Shown here: positions 1 through 8,589 of the stretch, in pieces
Layout: the number at the start of each line of letters is the position of its first letter
Position numbering within the stretch: the first letter of the stretch is position 1
Made by a program: the position numbers and the translations under genes
DNA from: Alphaproteobacteria bacterium
Lineage (GTDB): Bacteria; Pseudomonadota; Alphaproteobacteria; Thalassobaculales; Thalassobaculaceae
Assembly (NCBI GenBank): GCA_013203465.1
Contig: JABMNR010000203.1
Location: forward strand, 1-34,695
Direction: 5' to 3'
DNA length: 34,695 nucleotides
Notes under the pieces: model-generated
The model's database searches: none
What the model was told of the DNA's origin: nothing
The model's input: only the letters and a program-made list of their open reading frames with translations

Positions 1-1
1 C

Positions 2-2089
2 ATGTGGTCCGAGCATTGTTCCTACAAATCCTCGAAGCGCTGGCTGAAGACCCTGCCGACCGAGGCGCCGCATGTGATCCAGGGCCCGGGCGAGAACGCC
101 GGTGTGATCGACATCGGCGAGGGCCTGGCCGCCATCTTCAAGATCGAGAGCCACAACCACCCAAGCTTCATCGAGCCCTATCAGGGCGCGGCCACCGGCG
201 TCGGCGGCATCCTGCGCGATGTGTTCACCATGGGTGCTAGGCCGGTGGCCAACCTAAACGCCTTGCGGTTCGGCAGCCCGGATCATCCCAAGACCCGGCA
301 TCTGGTCGCCGGCGTGATCGGCGGCATCGGTGGCTACGGTAACTGCGTCGGCATTCCGACCGTCGCCGGCGAGGTGAATTTTCACCCGGCGTACAACGGC
401 AACATCCTGGTCAACGCCATGACCGTCGGCATCGCCAGAACCGACCGCATCTTTTATTCCGCCGCCGCCGGCCCCGGTAACGCGGTGGTCTATGTCGGCG
501 CCAAGACCGGCCGCGACGGCATCCACGGCGCCACCATGGCATCGGCCGAATTCAACCAGGACAGCGAGGAAAAGCGCCCGACCGTCCAGGTCGGCGATCC
601 GTTCACCGAGAAATTGCTGCTGGAAGCCTGCCTGGAGCTGATGGAACGCGACTGCATCGTGGCGATCCAGGACATGGGGGCCGCCGGCCTGACCTCGTCC
701 AGCGTCGAGATGGCCAGCAAGGGCGCGTTGGGGATCGAGCTTGATCTCGACCGCGTGCCGGTGCGCGAGGACGGCATGACCGCCTACGAGATCATGCTGT
801 CCGAGAGCCAGGAACGCATGCTGATGATCATCCGCCCGGAGTCCGAGGGTGAAGCCCGGGCGGTGTTCGAGAAATGGGACCTGGACTTCGCGATCATCGG
901 CGCGGTGACCGAGACCGGCCGTATCGTGCTGAAGAAGGATGGGGCCGTGCAGGCCGACATTCCGGTCGACCCCCTGGTCTCCGAGGCGCCGGAATACGAT
1001 CGGCCCTATGTGTCCGCACCGTCTAGACCCGTGATCGACGCCGCCGAGGTGCCGAGCCCGGTCAGCCTGACCAAGGCGCTCGCCCAATTGATGTCCAGCC
1101 CCGACATGGCCAGCCGGCGCTGGATCTGGGAGCAGTACGACCATCTGGTCATGGGCGACACCATGGTGCGGCCGGGCGCCGATTCCGGAGTCGTCCGGCT
1201 TCAGGACAGCGACCGCGCGCTGGCCGTCACGGTCGATTGCACGCCACGCTACTGCCTGGCCGACCCGCGGGTTGGCGGCGCGCAAGCCGTGGTCGAAAGC
1301 TGGCGCAACCTGACGGCGGTCGGCGCGACGCCGCTGGCCGTCACCAACAACCTGAATTTCGGCAACCCGGAAAAGCTCGAGATCATGGGCCAAATCGTCG
1401 GTGCCGTCACCGGCATAGGCGAGGCCTGCCGGGCGCTCGACTATCCCGTCGTCTCGGGCAATGTCTCGCTGTACAACGAGACCGAGGGGCAGGCGATCCT
1501 GCCGACCCCGGTGATCGGCGGCGTCGGTCTGCTCGACCATCTCGACCACATCTGCACGCCCGCTTTCAAATACGCCGGCGATACGGTGCTCGTGATCGGC
1601 CAGCCGCCGGAACGCGTCGATGGCTGGCTCGGTGCGTCGGTGTATCTGCGCGAGATCGCGGGCCGCGAGGATGGCGCACCGCCGCCCATCGACCTGCCCG
1701 CCGAGCGTCGGACCGGCGATCTGGTGCGTCGCTTGATCCACAACGGACGTGTGACCGCCTGTCACGATGTCGCCGACGGCGGGTTGCTGGTGGCCGTGGC
1801 TGAGATGGCGTTGGCGGCGTTACCGGGACTGGGTGCTAGGCTCGACCGACCCGACGGCGCGGCGCGCCATGCCTGGGCCTTCGGCGAGGATCAGGGGCGC
1901 TATGTCGTGACGACGAGAGAGCCCGATGCGGTGTTGTCCGCCGCTTCCGCGATCGGGGTGCCCGTTGCCGCCATCGGCCGGGTCACCGACGACGGCGAAT
2001 TGACACTGGCCGAGGATGACCTCATATCCGTCGCAGCGCTGCGTCGTGATCACGAGGCGTGGTTGCCCGAGTACATGGCGGCTGTATGA
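2..2089 (+). CDS. purL: Phosphoribosylformylglycinamidine synthase subunit PurL (5' partial)
   Basis: PurL converts FGAR to FGAM in de novo purine synthesis, using ATP and ammonia delivered by PurQ in the PurS/PurQ/PurL complex of the cytoplasm. The visible 695 residues begin at the family motif [12 protein letters not shown], which lies some 40 residues inside intact small PurL proteins. The Met at position 2 is therefore internal, and the true start lies before the window. The next motifs follow in order: [21 protein letters not shown], a second AIRS-type half with [16 protein letters not shown], and [10 protein letters not shown] and [10 protein letters not shown] in the ATP/FGAR-binding part. 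The C terminus is complete and ends at a TGA. The length fits the short PurL that works with separate PurS and PurQ, rather than the ~1300-aa fused enzyme. bolA and grxD follow closely, a common alphaproteobacterial arrangement. Confidence 0.97.
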   Translation: MWSEHCSYKSSKRWLKTLPTEAPHVIQGPGENAGVIDIGEGLAAIFKIESHNHPSFIEPYQGAATGVGGILRDVFTMGARPVANLNALRFGSPDHPKTRHLVAGVIGGIGGYGNCVGIPTVAGEVNFHPAYNGNILVNAMTVGIARTDRIFYSAAAGPGNAVVYVGAKTGRDGIHGATMASAEFNQDSEEKRPTVQVGDPFTEKLLLEACLELMERDCIVAIQDMGAAGLTSSSVEMASKGALGIELDLDRVPVREDGMTAYEIMLSESQERMLMIIRPESEGEARAVFEKWDLDFAIIGAVTETGRIVLKKDGAVQADIPVDPLVSEAPEYDRPYVSAPSRPVIDAAEVPSPVSLTKALAQLMSSPDMASRRWIWEQYDHLVMGDTMVRPGADSGVVRLQDSDRALAVTVDCTPRYCLADPRVGGAQAVVESWRNLTAVGATPLAVTNNLNFGNPEKLEIMGQIVGAVTGIGEACRALDYPVVSGNVSLYNETEGQAILPTPVIGGVGLLDHLDHICTPAFKYAGDTVLVIGQPPERVDGWLGASVYLREIAGREDGAPPPIDLPAERRTGDLVRRLIHNGRVTACHDVADGGLLVAVAEMALAALPGLGARLDRPDGAARHAWAFGEDQGRYVVTTREPDAVLSAASAIGVPVAAIGRVTDDGELTLAEDDLISVAALRRDHEAWLPEYMAAV

Positions 2090-2120
2090 CCGACGTGAAC
2101 GGCGGACATAGGAGACGATG

Positions 2121-2354
2121 ATGGCGATGGACGCAGGCGAGATCGAACGCCTCATCAAGGCGGGAATTCCGGACGCCCAGGTCACCATCGAGGATCTGCG
2201 CGGCGACGGCGACCACTATGCCTGCCTCGTCGTCTCGCCCGCCTTCGACGGTAAGAACCGGGTGCAACAGCACCAGATGGTCTATAAGGCCCTGCAAGGA
2301 CGTATGGGGACCGAGCTGCACGCGCTCGCCCTGCAAACCGCGACGCCGGACTGA
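2121..2354 (+). CDS. bolA: BolA-family protein, small iron-sulfur partner of glutaredoxin
   Basis: This is a 77-residue BolA/IbaG-type protein. BolA proteins bind monothiol glutaredoxins and share a [2Fe-2S] cluster with them, acting in iron-sulfur trafficking or iron sensing. The class II KH-like fold is recognisable: an N-terminal helix (EIERLIKAGIPDA), strands with DLRGDGDHYACLVVS, then the family signature FDGKNRVQQHQMVYKAL with its invariant C-terminal-helix His. Three in-frame ATGs occur at 2118, 2121 and 2127. The AGGAG at 2110-2114 sits too close to 2118, so 2121 is preferred. The gene lies 31 bp after purL and 33 bp before the CGFS glutaredoxin grxD, its expected partner, and probably shares their transcript. 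The family call is firm; the exact subtype (BolA or IbaG) is not. Confidence 0.93.
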   Translation: MAMDAGEIERLIKAGIPDAQVTIEDLRGDGDHYACLVVSPAFDGKNRVQQHQMVYKALQGRMGTELHALALQTATPD

Positions 2355-2387
2355 CCGTTCGGCACGCGCGACAAGGAGGATACCCGT

Positions 2388-2729
2388 ATGCTCGACGAAG
2401 CTCTTAAACAACGCATCGACCAGGAAGTCGCCGCCCAGGACGTTGTCCTGTTCATGAAAGGCAGCCCGGTGTTCCCACAGTGCGGGTTTTCCGCCGCGGT
2501 GGTGCAGGTGCTTGGCCACATGGGCGTCAAGTTCAAGGGTGTGAACGTGCTTGACGATCCCTCGATCCGCGACGGCATCAAGGAATATTCGAGCTGGCCG
2601 ACCATCCCGCAACTCTACGTCAAGGGCGAGTTCGTCGGCGGCTGCGACATCATCCGTGAGATGTTCGAGACCGGCGAGCTGGCGGAAATGCTGCAGACTC
2701 GCGGCATCGAGGTTCAGCTGGACGCCTGA
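2388..2729 (+). CDS. grxD: Monothiol glutaredoxin, Grx4/GrxD (CGFS) family
   Basis: This 113-residue protein is a CGFS monothiol glutaredoxin. It coordinates a labile [2Fe-2S] cluster with glutathione, alone as a dimer or as a heterodimer with BolA, and hands clusters to target proteins. The active-site motif PQCGFS is at about residues 30-35, preceded by VVLFMKGSP with the glutathione-binding Lys. The cis-proline segment [16 protein letters not shown] and the glycine-rich GGCDI region complete the thioredoxin fold. The start at 2388 has a strong AAGGAGG eight bases upstream. Size matches the family (about 105-115 aa). Position directly behind bolA supports a joint role in cluster delivery. 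Confidence 0.96.
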   Translation: MLDEALKQRIDQEVAAQDVVLFMKGSPVFPQCGFSAAVVQVLGHMGVKFKGVNVLDDPSIRDGIKEYSSWPTIPQLYVKGEFVGGCDIIREMFETGELAEMLQTRGIEVQLDA

Positions 2730-2830
2730 TATCCGGCGGGCGGAATGCACATACCGGTTTTGCGGTGACCGCCGGGTGCGGTCTCCGTAAACTCGACATT
2801 CGTTCCATCACCTTCCCAGGATTTTTGTCC

Positions 2831-4228
2831 ATGGCCACGGCACACCCGGCGCCCGACGCCCTTGAGACCGCCCTCGCCGCGATCCGCCAACGTCTTGGCG
2901 ATCGACTGTCGGTCTCGAAAGCCATCCGACAACAGCACGGCCGCGACGAAAGCTATCATCCCAATCTGCCGCCCGACGCCGTGGCCTTCGTCGAGAGCAC
3001 CGAGGAGGTAGCCGCTGTCGTCGACATTTGCGCCACCTACGGCATTCCGATCATTCCCTTCGGCACCGGCACGGCGCTGGAAGGACATGTCGGCGCCGTC
3101 AACGGTGGCGTGACGGTCGATGTCTCGGCGATGAACCATATCCTGGAGGTCAACGCCGAGGATCTGGACTGCCGGGTACAAGCCGGTGTCACCCGCAAGC
3201 AGCTCAACGAATTCCTGCGTGATCAGGGTCTGTTCTTCCCGATCGACCCCGGCGCCAACGCCTCGATCGGCGGGATGTCCGCGACCCGCGCCTCCGGTAC
3301 CAACGCCGTGCGCTACGGCACCATGCGGGAGAACGTGCTCAGCCTCACGGTCGTCACCGCCGACGGCCGGGTGGTGCGAACCGCGCGGCGTGCCCGCAAA
3401 TCGGCCGCCGGCTACGACCTGACCCGGCTCTTCGTCGGCTCCGAGGGCACGTTGGGTGTGATCACCGAGGTGCAACTCAAGCTGTACGGCATTCCCGAGG
3501 CGATCTCCGCCGCCGTCTGCCCGTTCCCGGACCTGGAAAGCGCCGTCAACACCGCCATCCTGACGATCCAGGCGGGTGTGCCGGTCGCCCGGGTCGAGCT
3601 GTTGGACGATGTTCAGATGCAAGCCTGTATCGCCTACTCCAAGTTGGAAGGCTACCAGGCGGCACCGACGCTGTTCTTCGAGTTCCATGGCTCCGAGGCG
3701 GGTGTCGCCGAGCAGGCCGAGACCGTTCAGGCGATCGCCGCCGATTTCGGCGCCGGCGACTTCAAATGGGCCCGCAGGGTCGAAGACCGCAACAAGCTGT
3801 GGGAGGCACGGCATAACTGCCATTACGCCACCCGCGCCTTGCGGCCGAACGCCGAGATTATGTCATCCGATGTGTGCGTACCGATCTCGCGGCTGGCCGA
3901 GTGCATCGCCGAGAGCAAGCGCGACCTTGAGGACGTCGATCTTCTCGGCGTGGTGGTCGGTCATGTCGGCGACGGCAATTTTCACATCGGCTACGTGGTC
4001 GACCCCAACGACGCCGACGAGATCGCGCGTGCCAAGGCGCACAGCGAACGCATGGTGCTGCGCGCCATCGCCATGGACGGCACCTGCACCGGTGAGCATG
4101 GCGTCGGTCGCGGCAAGATCCGCTTCATGGAGGCCGAGCACGGCGAGGCCGTGGCCCTGATGCGATCGATCAAGCAGGCGCTTGATCCGGCCGGCCTGAT
4201 GAATCCCGGCAAAATCCTGCCGGGCTGA
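2831..4228 (+). CDS. dld: FAD-dependent D-lactate dehydrogenase (cytochrome/quinone type)
   Basis: This 465-residue flavoprotein of the GlcD/LDHD family oxidises D-lactate, or a related D-2-hydroxyacid, to the 2-oxoacid and passes electrons to the respiratory chain. The N-terminal PCMH-type FAD domain shows PFGTGTALEGHVG (about residues 76-88), NGGVTVDVS, and the pyrophosphate-binding DPGANASIGGM. The C-terminal substrate domain shows KLWEARHNCHYA, SSDVCVPISRL, GHVGDGNFHIG and GEHGVGRGK; the His residues of the last two are the usual substrate/metal ligands. SSDVCVPISRL resembles the mitochondrial LDHD subgroup more than glycolate oxidase GlcD. An in-frame ATG exists at 2765, but family similarity begins after 2831. 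The DUF3592 gene starts six bases after the stop. A lactate permease at 6132 supports lactate as substrate; glycolate or another hydroxyacid cannot be excluded. Confidence 0.88.
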   Translation: MATAHPAPDALETALAAIRQRLGDRLSVSKAIRQQHGRDESYHPNLPPDAVAFVESTEEVAAVVDICATYGIPIIPFGTGTALEGHVGAVNGGVTVDVSAMNHILEVNAEDLDCRVQAGVTRKQLNEFLRDQGLFFPIDPGANASIGGMSATRASGTNAVRYGTMRENVLSLTVVTADGRVVRTARRARKSAAGYDLTRLFVGSEGTLGVITEVQLKLYGIPEAISAAVCPFPDLESAVNTAILTIQAGVPVARVELLDDVQMQACIAYSKLEGYQAAPTLFFEFHGSEAGVAEQAETVQAIAADFGAGDFKWARRVEDRNKLWEARHNCHYATRALRPNAEIMSSDVCVPISRLAECIAESKRDLEDVDLLGVVVGHVGDGNFHIGYVVDPNDADEIARAKAHSERMVLRAIAMDGTCTGEHGVGRGKIRFMEAEHGEAVALMRSIKQALDPAGLMNPGKILPG

Positions 4229-4234
4229 AGCGAC

Positions 4235-4678
4235 GTGGCCATACTCACCGGCCGAGGGCCGACGCTGCGGCCGCGCACCCTTGTGTTCGTGGGATTGCTC
4301 GCGCTGATCGCCGGGGTTTGGACGATGAGCGACCATGCCGGCTTCCTGTCGCGTGTCGCCACCGTCGAGGCCGAGGTGGTGTCGGTGGAAACCTTCGATA
4401 GAGGCGAGATGTTTTCGCTGTATCGCGCGACCCTTCGATTTGTGACCGATGCGGGTCAGACGGTCACCGCGACGGCGCTTGAGAGCTACCGTCCGACCAC
4501 CGCGGGCGAGCGGTTGACGATCGGCTACGACACGGAGAACCCGACGGACGCGCGCTTGATGGACCTGCGTGACCGCTGGTTGACCCCGGTCTGGCTGGTG
4601 CTGTTTGCCGTGGTTACCTTGGCCGTGGGTGTGCGCCGAGCCCTTGTCGCTTCGCAAGATGAGAATGCGGGTCGATAA
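4235..4678 (+). CDS. Small membrane protein with DUF3592-like domain
   Basis: This is a 147-residue protein of unknown function starting with GTG. It has one hydrophobic segment near the N terminus (about residues 17-32) and a second near the C terminus (about 114-131), leaving a roughly 80-residue soluble domain between them. That middle part (VEAEVVSVETFDRGE, YRATLRFVTDAGQTVTA, ERLTIGYDTENPTDARL) has the short beta-strand pattern and the YDPxNP-like motif of DUF3592 proteins, which lie at the membrane and have no known activity. The gene starts six bases after the D-lactate dehydrogenase stop and is probably co-transcribed with it, although no mechanistic link is evident. It runs almost into the convergent TPR-methyltransferase gene, with three bases between. 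Confidence 0.8.
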   Translation: MAILTGRGPTLRPRTLVFVGLLALIAGVWTMSDHAGFLSRVATVEAEVVSVETFDRGEMFSLYRATLRFVTDAGQTVTATALESYRPTTAGERLTIGYDTENPTDARLMDLRDRWLTPVWLVLFAVVTLAVGVRRALVASQDENAGR

Positions 4679-4681
4679 GAC

Positions 4682-6007
4682 TTACTGGGTGTTGCCGTGT
4701 GCCGCCGGCTTGACCGCCAGATAGACGCGGCCGTCCAACGGCTCACCGCGCTCGTGCCGCAGCACGGAATTCCGGGCGGCCAACAGTCGCAAGCCGCCGT
4801 CGGCCAACAACCCCCGCACATACGCATCGCCATGCGCGTAACGGCCCGAAGGCCGGAGAAACCAACGAACCGGATCGGCCGCTGACTCAACCGAAAAGGC
4901 CAATAATCCGCCCTCGGTCATACGCCCGATAATCCGGCGAACGGTCTCGTCCAACCGACCGAGATAGACGAACACATCGCTGGCGACCACAAGATCGGCG
5001 TCTTCGGTTTCCGCATCGAGGAACCCGTCAATATCGCCGGGAACCAGACGGTCGTAAATTCCCTTGGCGGCCGCTTGAGCGAGCATCTTTTCCGACAGGT
5101 CGACGCCGACAAGGTCATCGATGTGTTCCGCCATCAACACCCCGATCAATCCGGTGCCGCAACCGAGGTCAAAGGCCCGGGCGAAACGGCGGCCTTCCGA
5201 CACGATCGACTGGATCAACCCGGCAATCTCTTTGTGTGTGCTGTAACGCAGCTCGCCGACCAGATGGGCTTCGAACCGATGGGCGTAGTCATCGAACAGC
5301 GACCGCACATAATCATCCGGCGCGGTGTCCGTGGTTTCACCCTCCAACGCGGCGATCAGATGCCGCGCGCCGTCACGTTTCGGCTCGATACGCAACGCCT
5401 CGCGTAAGTGGACCAAGGCTTCTTCCTTGCGTCCCAGCCGGTCGAGCAGCAAGCCGACATTGTAGTGCACTGTATCGCTGCCAACCATGTACTTGGCGGC
5501 GATCAGGTAGCTTTCGACCGCCTCCTCAAGCTCGCCGAGTTCCTGTAACCCGTTGCCCAGATTGTTGAATGCCTCGCCCAGGGTCGGGTCCAGCTCGGTC
5601 GCCCGGCGATAGTGGCTGATCGCCAGCGCGGTCTGGCCTTCGGCCTTCAACACCACGCCAAGATTGCAATGCGCCTCGGCGAAATTGGTGTTCACCAGCG
5701 TCGCCTGATAGTAGCAGCGCGCCGCCCCGGCAGCTTGATCCGCTAGCTTCATGAGCAGGCCAAGATTGTTATAGGCGCTGGCGGAACGCGGCTCCGACAG
5801 AACAGCCCGCGCCGAATAGGGAATGGCGCCGGTCAGATTGCCTTGCTGAAGATGCAGAGCACCAAGAAGGTTCAATGCATCCGGGTCAGCAGGATCGATT
5901 TCGAGCGCACGTTCATACAGATCGCACGCAGCGTCGAACTGTCCCGCCTGATGTTCTCGAATAGCCTGACGCACCAAAATAGGTGCCGCCACTATTGCCA
6001 TCGACAT
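4682..6007 (-). CDS. TPR-repeat protein fused to a class I SAM-dependent methyltransferase
   Basis: This is a 441-residue two-domain protein. Residues about 5-215 form five to six tetratricopeptide repeats (LNLLGALHLQQGNLTGAI, AYNNLGLLMKLADQAAGA, AHCNLGVVLKAEGQTALA, AFNNLGNGLQELGELEEA), a protein-binding superhelix. A DDYVRSLFDDYAHRFEAHL linker leads into a Rossmann methyltransferase with motif I DLGCGTG at about 280-286, acidic motif GVDLSEKML at 301-309, and motif IV DLVVASDVFVYLG. The start at 6007 has GGAG seven bases upstream; the longer frame to 6061 lacks a ribosome site. The linker plus methyltransferase arrangement is common in Rhodospirillales and resembles predicted TPR methyltransferases that modify proteins or small acceptors. 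The substrate is unknown. It lies alone, divergent from lctP. Confidence 0.88.
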   Translation of the reverse strand: MSMAIVAAPILVRQAIREHQAGQFDAACDLYERALEIDPADPDALNLLGALHLQQGNLTGAIPYSARAVLSEPRSASAYNNLGLLMKLADQAAGAARCYYQATLVNTNFAEAHCNLGVVLKAEGQTALAISHYRRATELDPTLGEAFNNLGNGLQELGELEEAVESYLIAAKYMVGSDTVHYNVGLLLDRLGRKEEALVHLREALRIEPKRDGARHLIAALEGETTDTAPDDYVRSLFDDYAHRFEAHLVGELRYSTHKEIAGLIQSIVSEGRRFARAFDLGCGTGLIGVLMAEHIDDLVGVDLSEKMLAQAAAKGIYDRLVPGDIDGFLDAETEDADLVVASDVFVYLGRLDETVRRIIGRMTEGGLLAFSVESAADPVRWFLRPSGRYAHGDAYVRGLLADGGLRLLAARNSVLRHERGEPLDGRVYLAVKPAAHGNTQ

Positions 6008-6131
6008 GACGCCGCTCCGTTCTGGAGGGCGGGTCGCCTCACCGACATTATGCCAGATCACACGTCCCTACTCCCCTAATCCTATCTCACACCAACGCGA
6101 TGAACAATTGGTTAATAGCGGCGGATGCGCC

Positions 6132-7649
6132 ATGGCCTATGGTATTCACGCTCTTCCCGCCCTCGACCATCGATGCCACACCATGCTCGTCTTACTCGCC
6201 GCGGCGCCGATCCTCCTGGCCGCCCTGACCATCCTATGGGCGCGTCGTGGCGCCGCGACCGCCGGGCTCATGGGGCTGATCAGCGCGATCTTGCTCGCCG
6301 TCACGGTGTTCGACCCACGTTTCGATCTCGCCACGAGCGCGGATGTCGGGTTGCGGACGGCGCTTATCGCCGCCCCAATCCTCTACGTGCTGCTGGGCGG
6401 GGTGCTTCTATACCGTGTGCTGCAGACCGGAGGTGCCCTGGATACCCTGGCCGATCTGGTGGCGCGCACCACGCCGGATCCAGGGTTGCGCGTGCTGTTG
6501 TTGGTGTTTGGGCTCGGTGTGTTTTTCGAGTCGGCAACCGGGTTCGGGGTCGGCACCATCGTGGTGGCGCCGCTGTTCCTGGTCCTTGGATATCCGCCGG
6601 TGATGGCGGCATTCCTGGCGTTGTTGGCCCAAGCGGCGGTCCCCTGGGGAGCCCTGGCCATTGGGACCGAGCTTGGCGCCCGCCTGTCGGGCGTGCCGAT
6701 CGTCACGCTTAGTCTGTGGGCGGCAGGGTTGACGGCGCCGTTCATCGTTCTGTGCGGATGGGCCGGGCTACGCGCCGTGGGGATACACCCAACCACCGGG
6801 CGGGCGCCCTATCATCTGGCGATCACCTCGGGAACGATGATCGCCGCGATCGTGGCGACCACAGCGGCCGGCGCGCCGGAACTGGCGGGGTGCGCCGCCG
6901 GCCTCGCCGTGGTGTTGGTTTGCACCGTGATCGGCCATACCGGCGCCACGGTGAGCGGTGCGCCGGTCGACCGCCGCCAGGTCCGGGCCGCGATCCTGCC
7001 GCTCGCCGTGCTGATCGCCGCGCTGTCGATCACCCGCATGGTCCCCGAGGTGAGAGCCGTGCTGCAAGGCGTCTGGGTGCTCGCGGTACCGGTCGAGAAG
7101 TTCACCCTGTCGCCACTTCATCACCCCGGCTTTTGGTTGATCGTGGCGGCGATAGTCGCTGTTCCGGCATTGTCGCTGTCACCGCGCCGCGCGGCCGGGG
7201 CACTGGTCCAGGGTTTACGGCAATGGGTGTTCGCGGCATCGGCCATCCTGGGCTTCATCGCCATGGGCCAGGTCATGGCGGCGTCCGGCATGACCGACGC
7301 GCTGGCGGCTCCGGTGGCGTCGGCTCCCAGATGGCTCGCCACCGCGTTGGCGCCGGTGATCGGCGCGATCGGCGGTTACCTGACGGCCAGCAACGCCGGC
7401 TCCAACGCGATCTTCATGCCGTTCCAGCTCACCGTCGCGGAGATCGGCGGCATATCGACCGCGCTGATCGTCGGAGCGCAGAACGCCGGCGCCTCGATTG
7501 CCTGCCTGGCGTCGCCCGGACGGGTGGCCCTCGCCTGTCTGGTCACCGGCCAGCAAGGAGGCGAGCACGCGCTTATGAAACGCGCGCTGCCCATCGTCGG
7601 CCTCGGCTTGATCGCGATGGCGGCTTTGCTGGTGATCATCCCACGGTAA
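6132..7649 (+). CDS. lctP: L-lactate permease family transporter
   Basis: This 505-residue inner-membrane protein of the LctP family (TC 2.A.14) imports lactate, or glycolate in some members, with protons. About 12-14 hydrophobic segments run through its length. Family signatures are FFESATGFGVGTIVVAPLF near residue 135, PWGALAIGTELGARLSG, and close to the C terminus GGYLTASNAGSNAIFMPFQ followed by AQNAGASIACLASPGR. The ATG at 6132 is favoured; 6183 is an in-frame alternative at the edge of the first membrane segment, and neither has a strong ribosome site. The gene is slightly shorter than the ~550-aa E. coli homologues. It lies 1.9 kb beyond the D-lactate dehydrogenase, so substrate uptake and oxidation are near neighbours but not in one operon, because the TPR gene lies between on the other strand. 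Confidence 0.92.
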   Translation: MAYGIHALPALDHRCHTMLVLLAAAPILLAALTILWARRGAATAGLMGLISAILLAVTVFDPRFDLATSADVGLRTALIAAPILYVLLGGVLLYRVLQTGGALDTLADLVARTTPDPGLRVLLLVFGLGVFFESATGFGVGTIVVAPLFLVLGYPPVMAAFLALLAQAAVPWGALAIGTELGARLSGVPIVTLSLWAAGLTAPFIVLCGWAGLRAVGIHPTTGRAPYHLAITSGTMIAAIVATTAAGAPELAGCAAGLAVVLVCTVIGHTGATVSGAPVDRRQVRAAILPLAVLIAALSITRMVPEVRAVLQGVWVLAVPVEKFTLSPLHHPGFWLIVAAIVAVPALSLSPRRAAGALVQGLRQWVFAASAILGFIAMGQVMAASGMTDALAAPVASAPRWLATALAPVIGAIGGYLTASNAGSNAIFMPFQLTVAEIGGISTALIVGAQNAGASIACLASPGRVALACLVTGQQGGEHALMKRALPIVGLGLIAMAALLVIIPR

Positions 7650-7664
7650 TCCCACAACGCGAAA

Positions 7665-7688
7665 CGGCCGATCCCGAGGGATCGGCCG
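7665..7688 (-). terminator. Hairpin terminator between lctP and rpsD
   Basis: A perfect inverted repeat with 11-bp arms (CGGCCGATCCC and GGGATCGGCCG) around two bases lies in the 66-bp gap between the convergent ends of lctP and rpsD. Read on the minus strand it is followed by TTTCG, a short T run, so it most likely ends rpsD transcription. On the plus strand no T run follows. It could also protect both 3' ends or act in both directions. Confidence 0.7.
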
Positions 7689-7715
7689 CGCGTACGGAAA
7701 AGCTGTATCGGCTGA

Positions 7716-8330
7716 TCAGCGCGAGTAGAACTCGACCACCAGGTTCGGTTCCATCTGCACCGGATAAGGCACGTCCTCAAGCTTCGGCCGTCGGATGAAC
7801 GTACCGACCATCTTGGCATGATCCACTTCCATGTAGTCCGGCACGTCGCGCTCGTTGGACTGCACGCCGTCGAGCACCACCGGCAGCTCACGGCTCTTTT
7901 CCTTGATCTCGATGACGTCACCCTCGCGCACTTGGTACGACGGTATGTTGACCCGCTTGCCGTTCACTCGGATATGACCATGGCCGACGATCTGGCGGGC
8001 GGCGAAGACGGTCGGTACGAACTTCAAGCGGTAAACAACGGCGTCGAGCCGGCACTCAAGAATACCAATCAGATTCTCACCGGTGTCGCCCCGCCGACGC
8101 TCCGCCTCGGCGAAGTACTTGCGGAACTGCTTCTCGCCGACATTGCCGTAGTAGCCCTTGAGCTTCTGCTTGGCCATCAGCTGGATGCCGAAATCGGTCG
8201 GCTTGCGGCGGCGCTGGCCATGCTGGCCGGGACCGTATTCACGTCGGTTAATCGGGGATTTCGGGCGGCCCCAAAGGTTAACGCCCAGACGGCGGTCGAT
8301 CTTATGCTTGGCCTGCACGCGCTTGGCCAT
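7716..8330 (-). CDS. rpsD: 30S ribosomal protein S4
   Basis: This 204-residue primary 16S rRNA-binding protein nucleates assembly of the 30S body. N-terminal family sequence [17 protein letters not shown] is followed by the [15 protein letters not shown] stretch, [17 protein letters not shown], and the S4 RNA-binding domain [37 protein letters not shown]. It ends in the invariant -LVVEFYSR. The N terminus lacks the Zn-cysteine knot, as in other alphaproteobacteria. The start at 8330 has AAAGGAGAT just upstream; the frame stays open to 8444, but that extension carries no conserved sequence. The gene stands alone here, outside the alpha operon where it lies in E. coli, which is usual for alphaproteobacteria. 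Confidence 0.98.
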   Translation of the reverse strand: MAKRVQAKHKIDRRLGVNLWGRPKSPINRREYGPGQHGQRRRKPTDFGIQLMAKQKLKGYYGNVGEKQFRKYFAEAERRRGDTGENLIGILECRLDAVVYRLKFVPTVFAARQIVGHGHIRVNGKRVNIPSYQVREGDVIEIKEKSRELPVVLDGVQSNERDVPDYMEVDHAKMVGTFIRRPKLEDVPYPVQMEPNLVVEFYSR

Positions 8331-8531
8331 GGAGTAATCTCCTTTCTTACGTCGCGGTGTCCGCGATCTTGATGTCCCGATAGGGTCTCCGGTCGCCATC
8401 CTGGGAAAGGCCGGGCCGGGAACGCGCCCAACGGCACGCCCCACGTTCTCGGGAATGAGCGGCGGTTATACGGTTTAGCCGTAGAAAGTCAACGCGCCCG
8501 CGCCAGAGCCGGCCGGCGAAGCGTTTGAATC

Positions 8532-8562
8532 TTGACCTTCCCGTCACTGGAAGTGTTAAGGA
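8532..8562 (+). promoter_or_regulatory. CueR-type (MerR family) copper-responsive promoter/operator
   Basis: A TTGACC -35 hexamer at 8532 leads into the dyad CTTCC-N7-GGAAG (8537-8541 and 8549-8553), then an AT-rich -10 (TAAGGA at 8557). The spacer is 19 bp, the overlong spacing that MerR-family activators correct by twisting DNA. The half-sites and 7-bp centre match the CueR box of copA promoters. The right half-site is imperfect (GGAAGTG instead of GGAAGGT). The start codon of the P-type ATPase follows 28 bp later, with GGAGG before it. No cueR gene is in the window. Confidence 0.82.
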
Positions 8563-8589
8563 CGCGCTCCACGCCAATCGGAGGCGACC

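Noticed and set aside
254-1765. 503-codon open frame on the minus strand opposite purL
   Set aside because: It lies fully antisense to a well-conserved gene. Its product is rich in Arg, His, Asp and Gly with no domain, as expected from GC-rich codon bias.
233-1843. GTGCTAGG seen twice in purL (near 234 and 1833)
   Set aside because: An eight-base match within a coding gene with no spacing logic or symmetry; likely chance.
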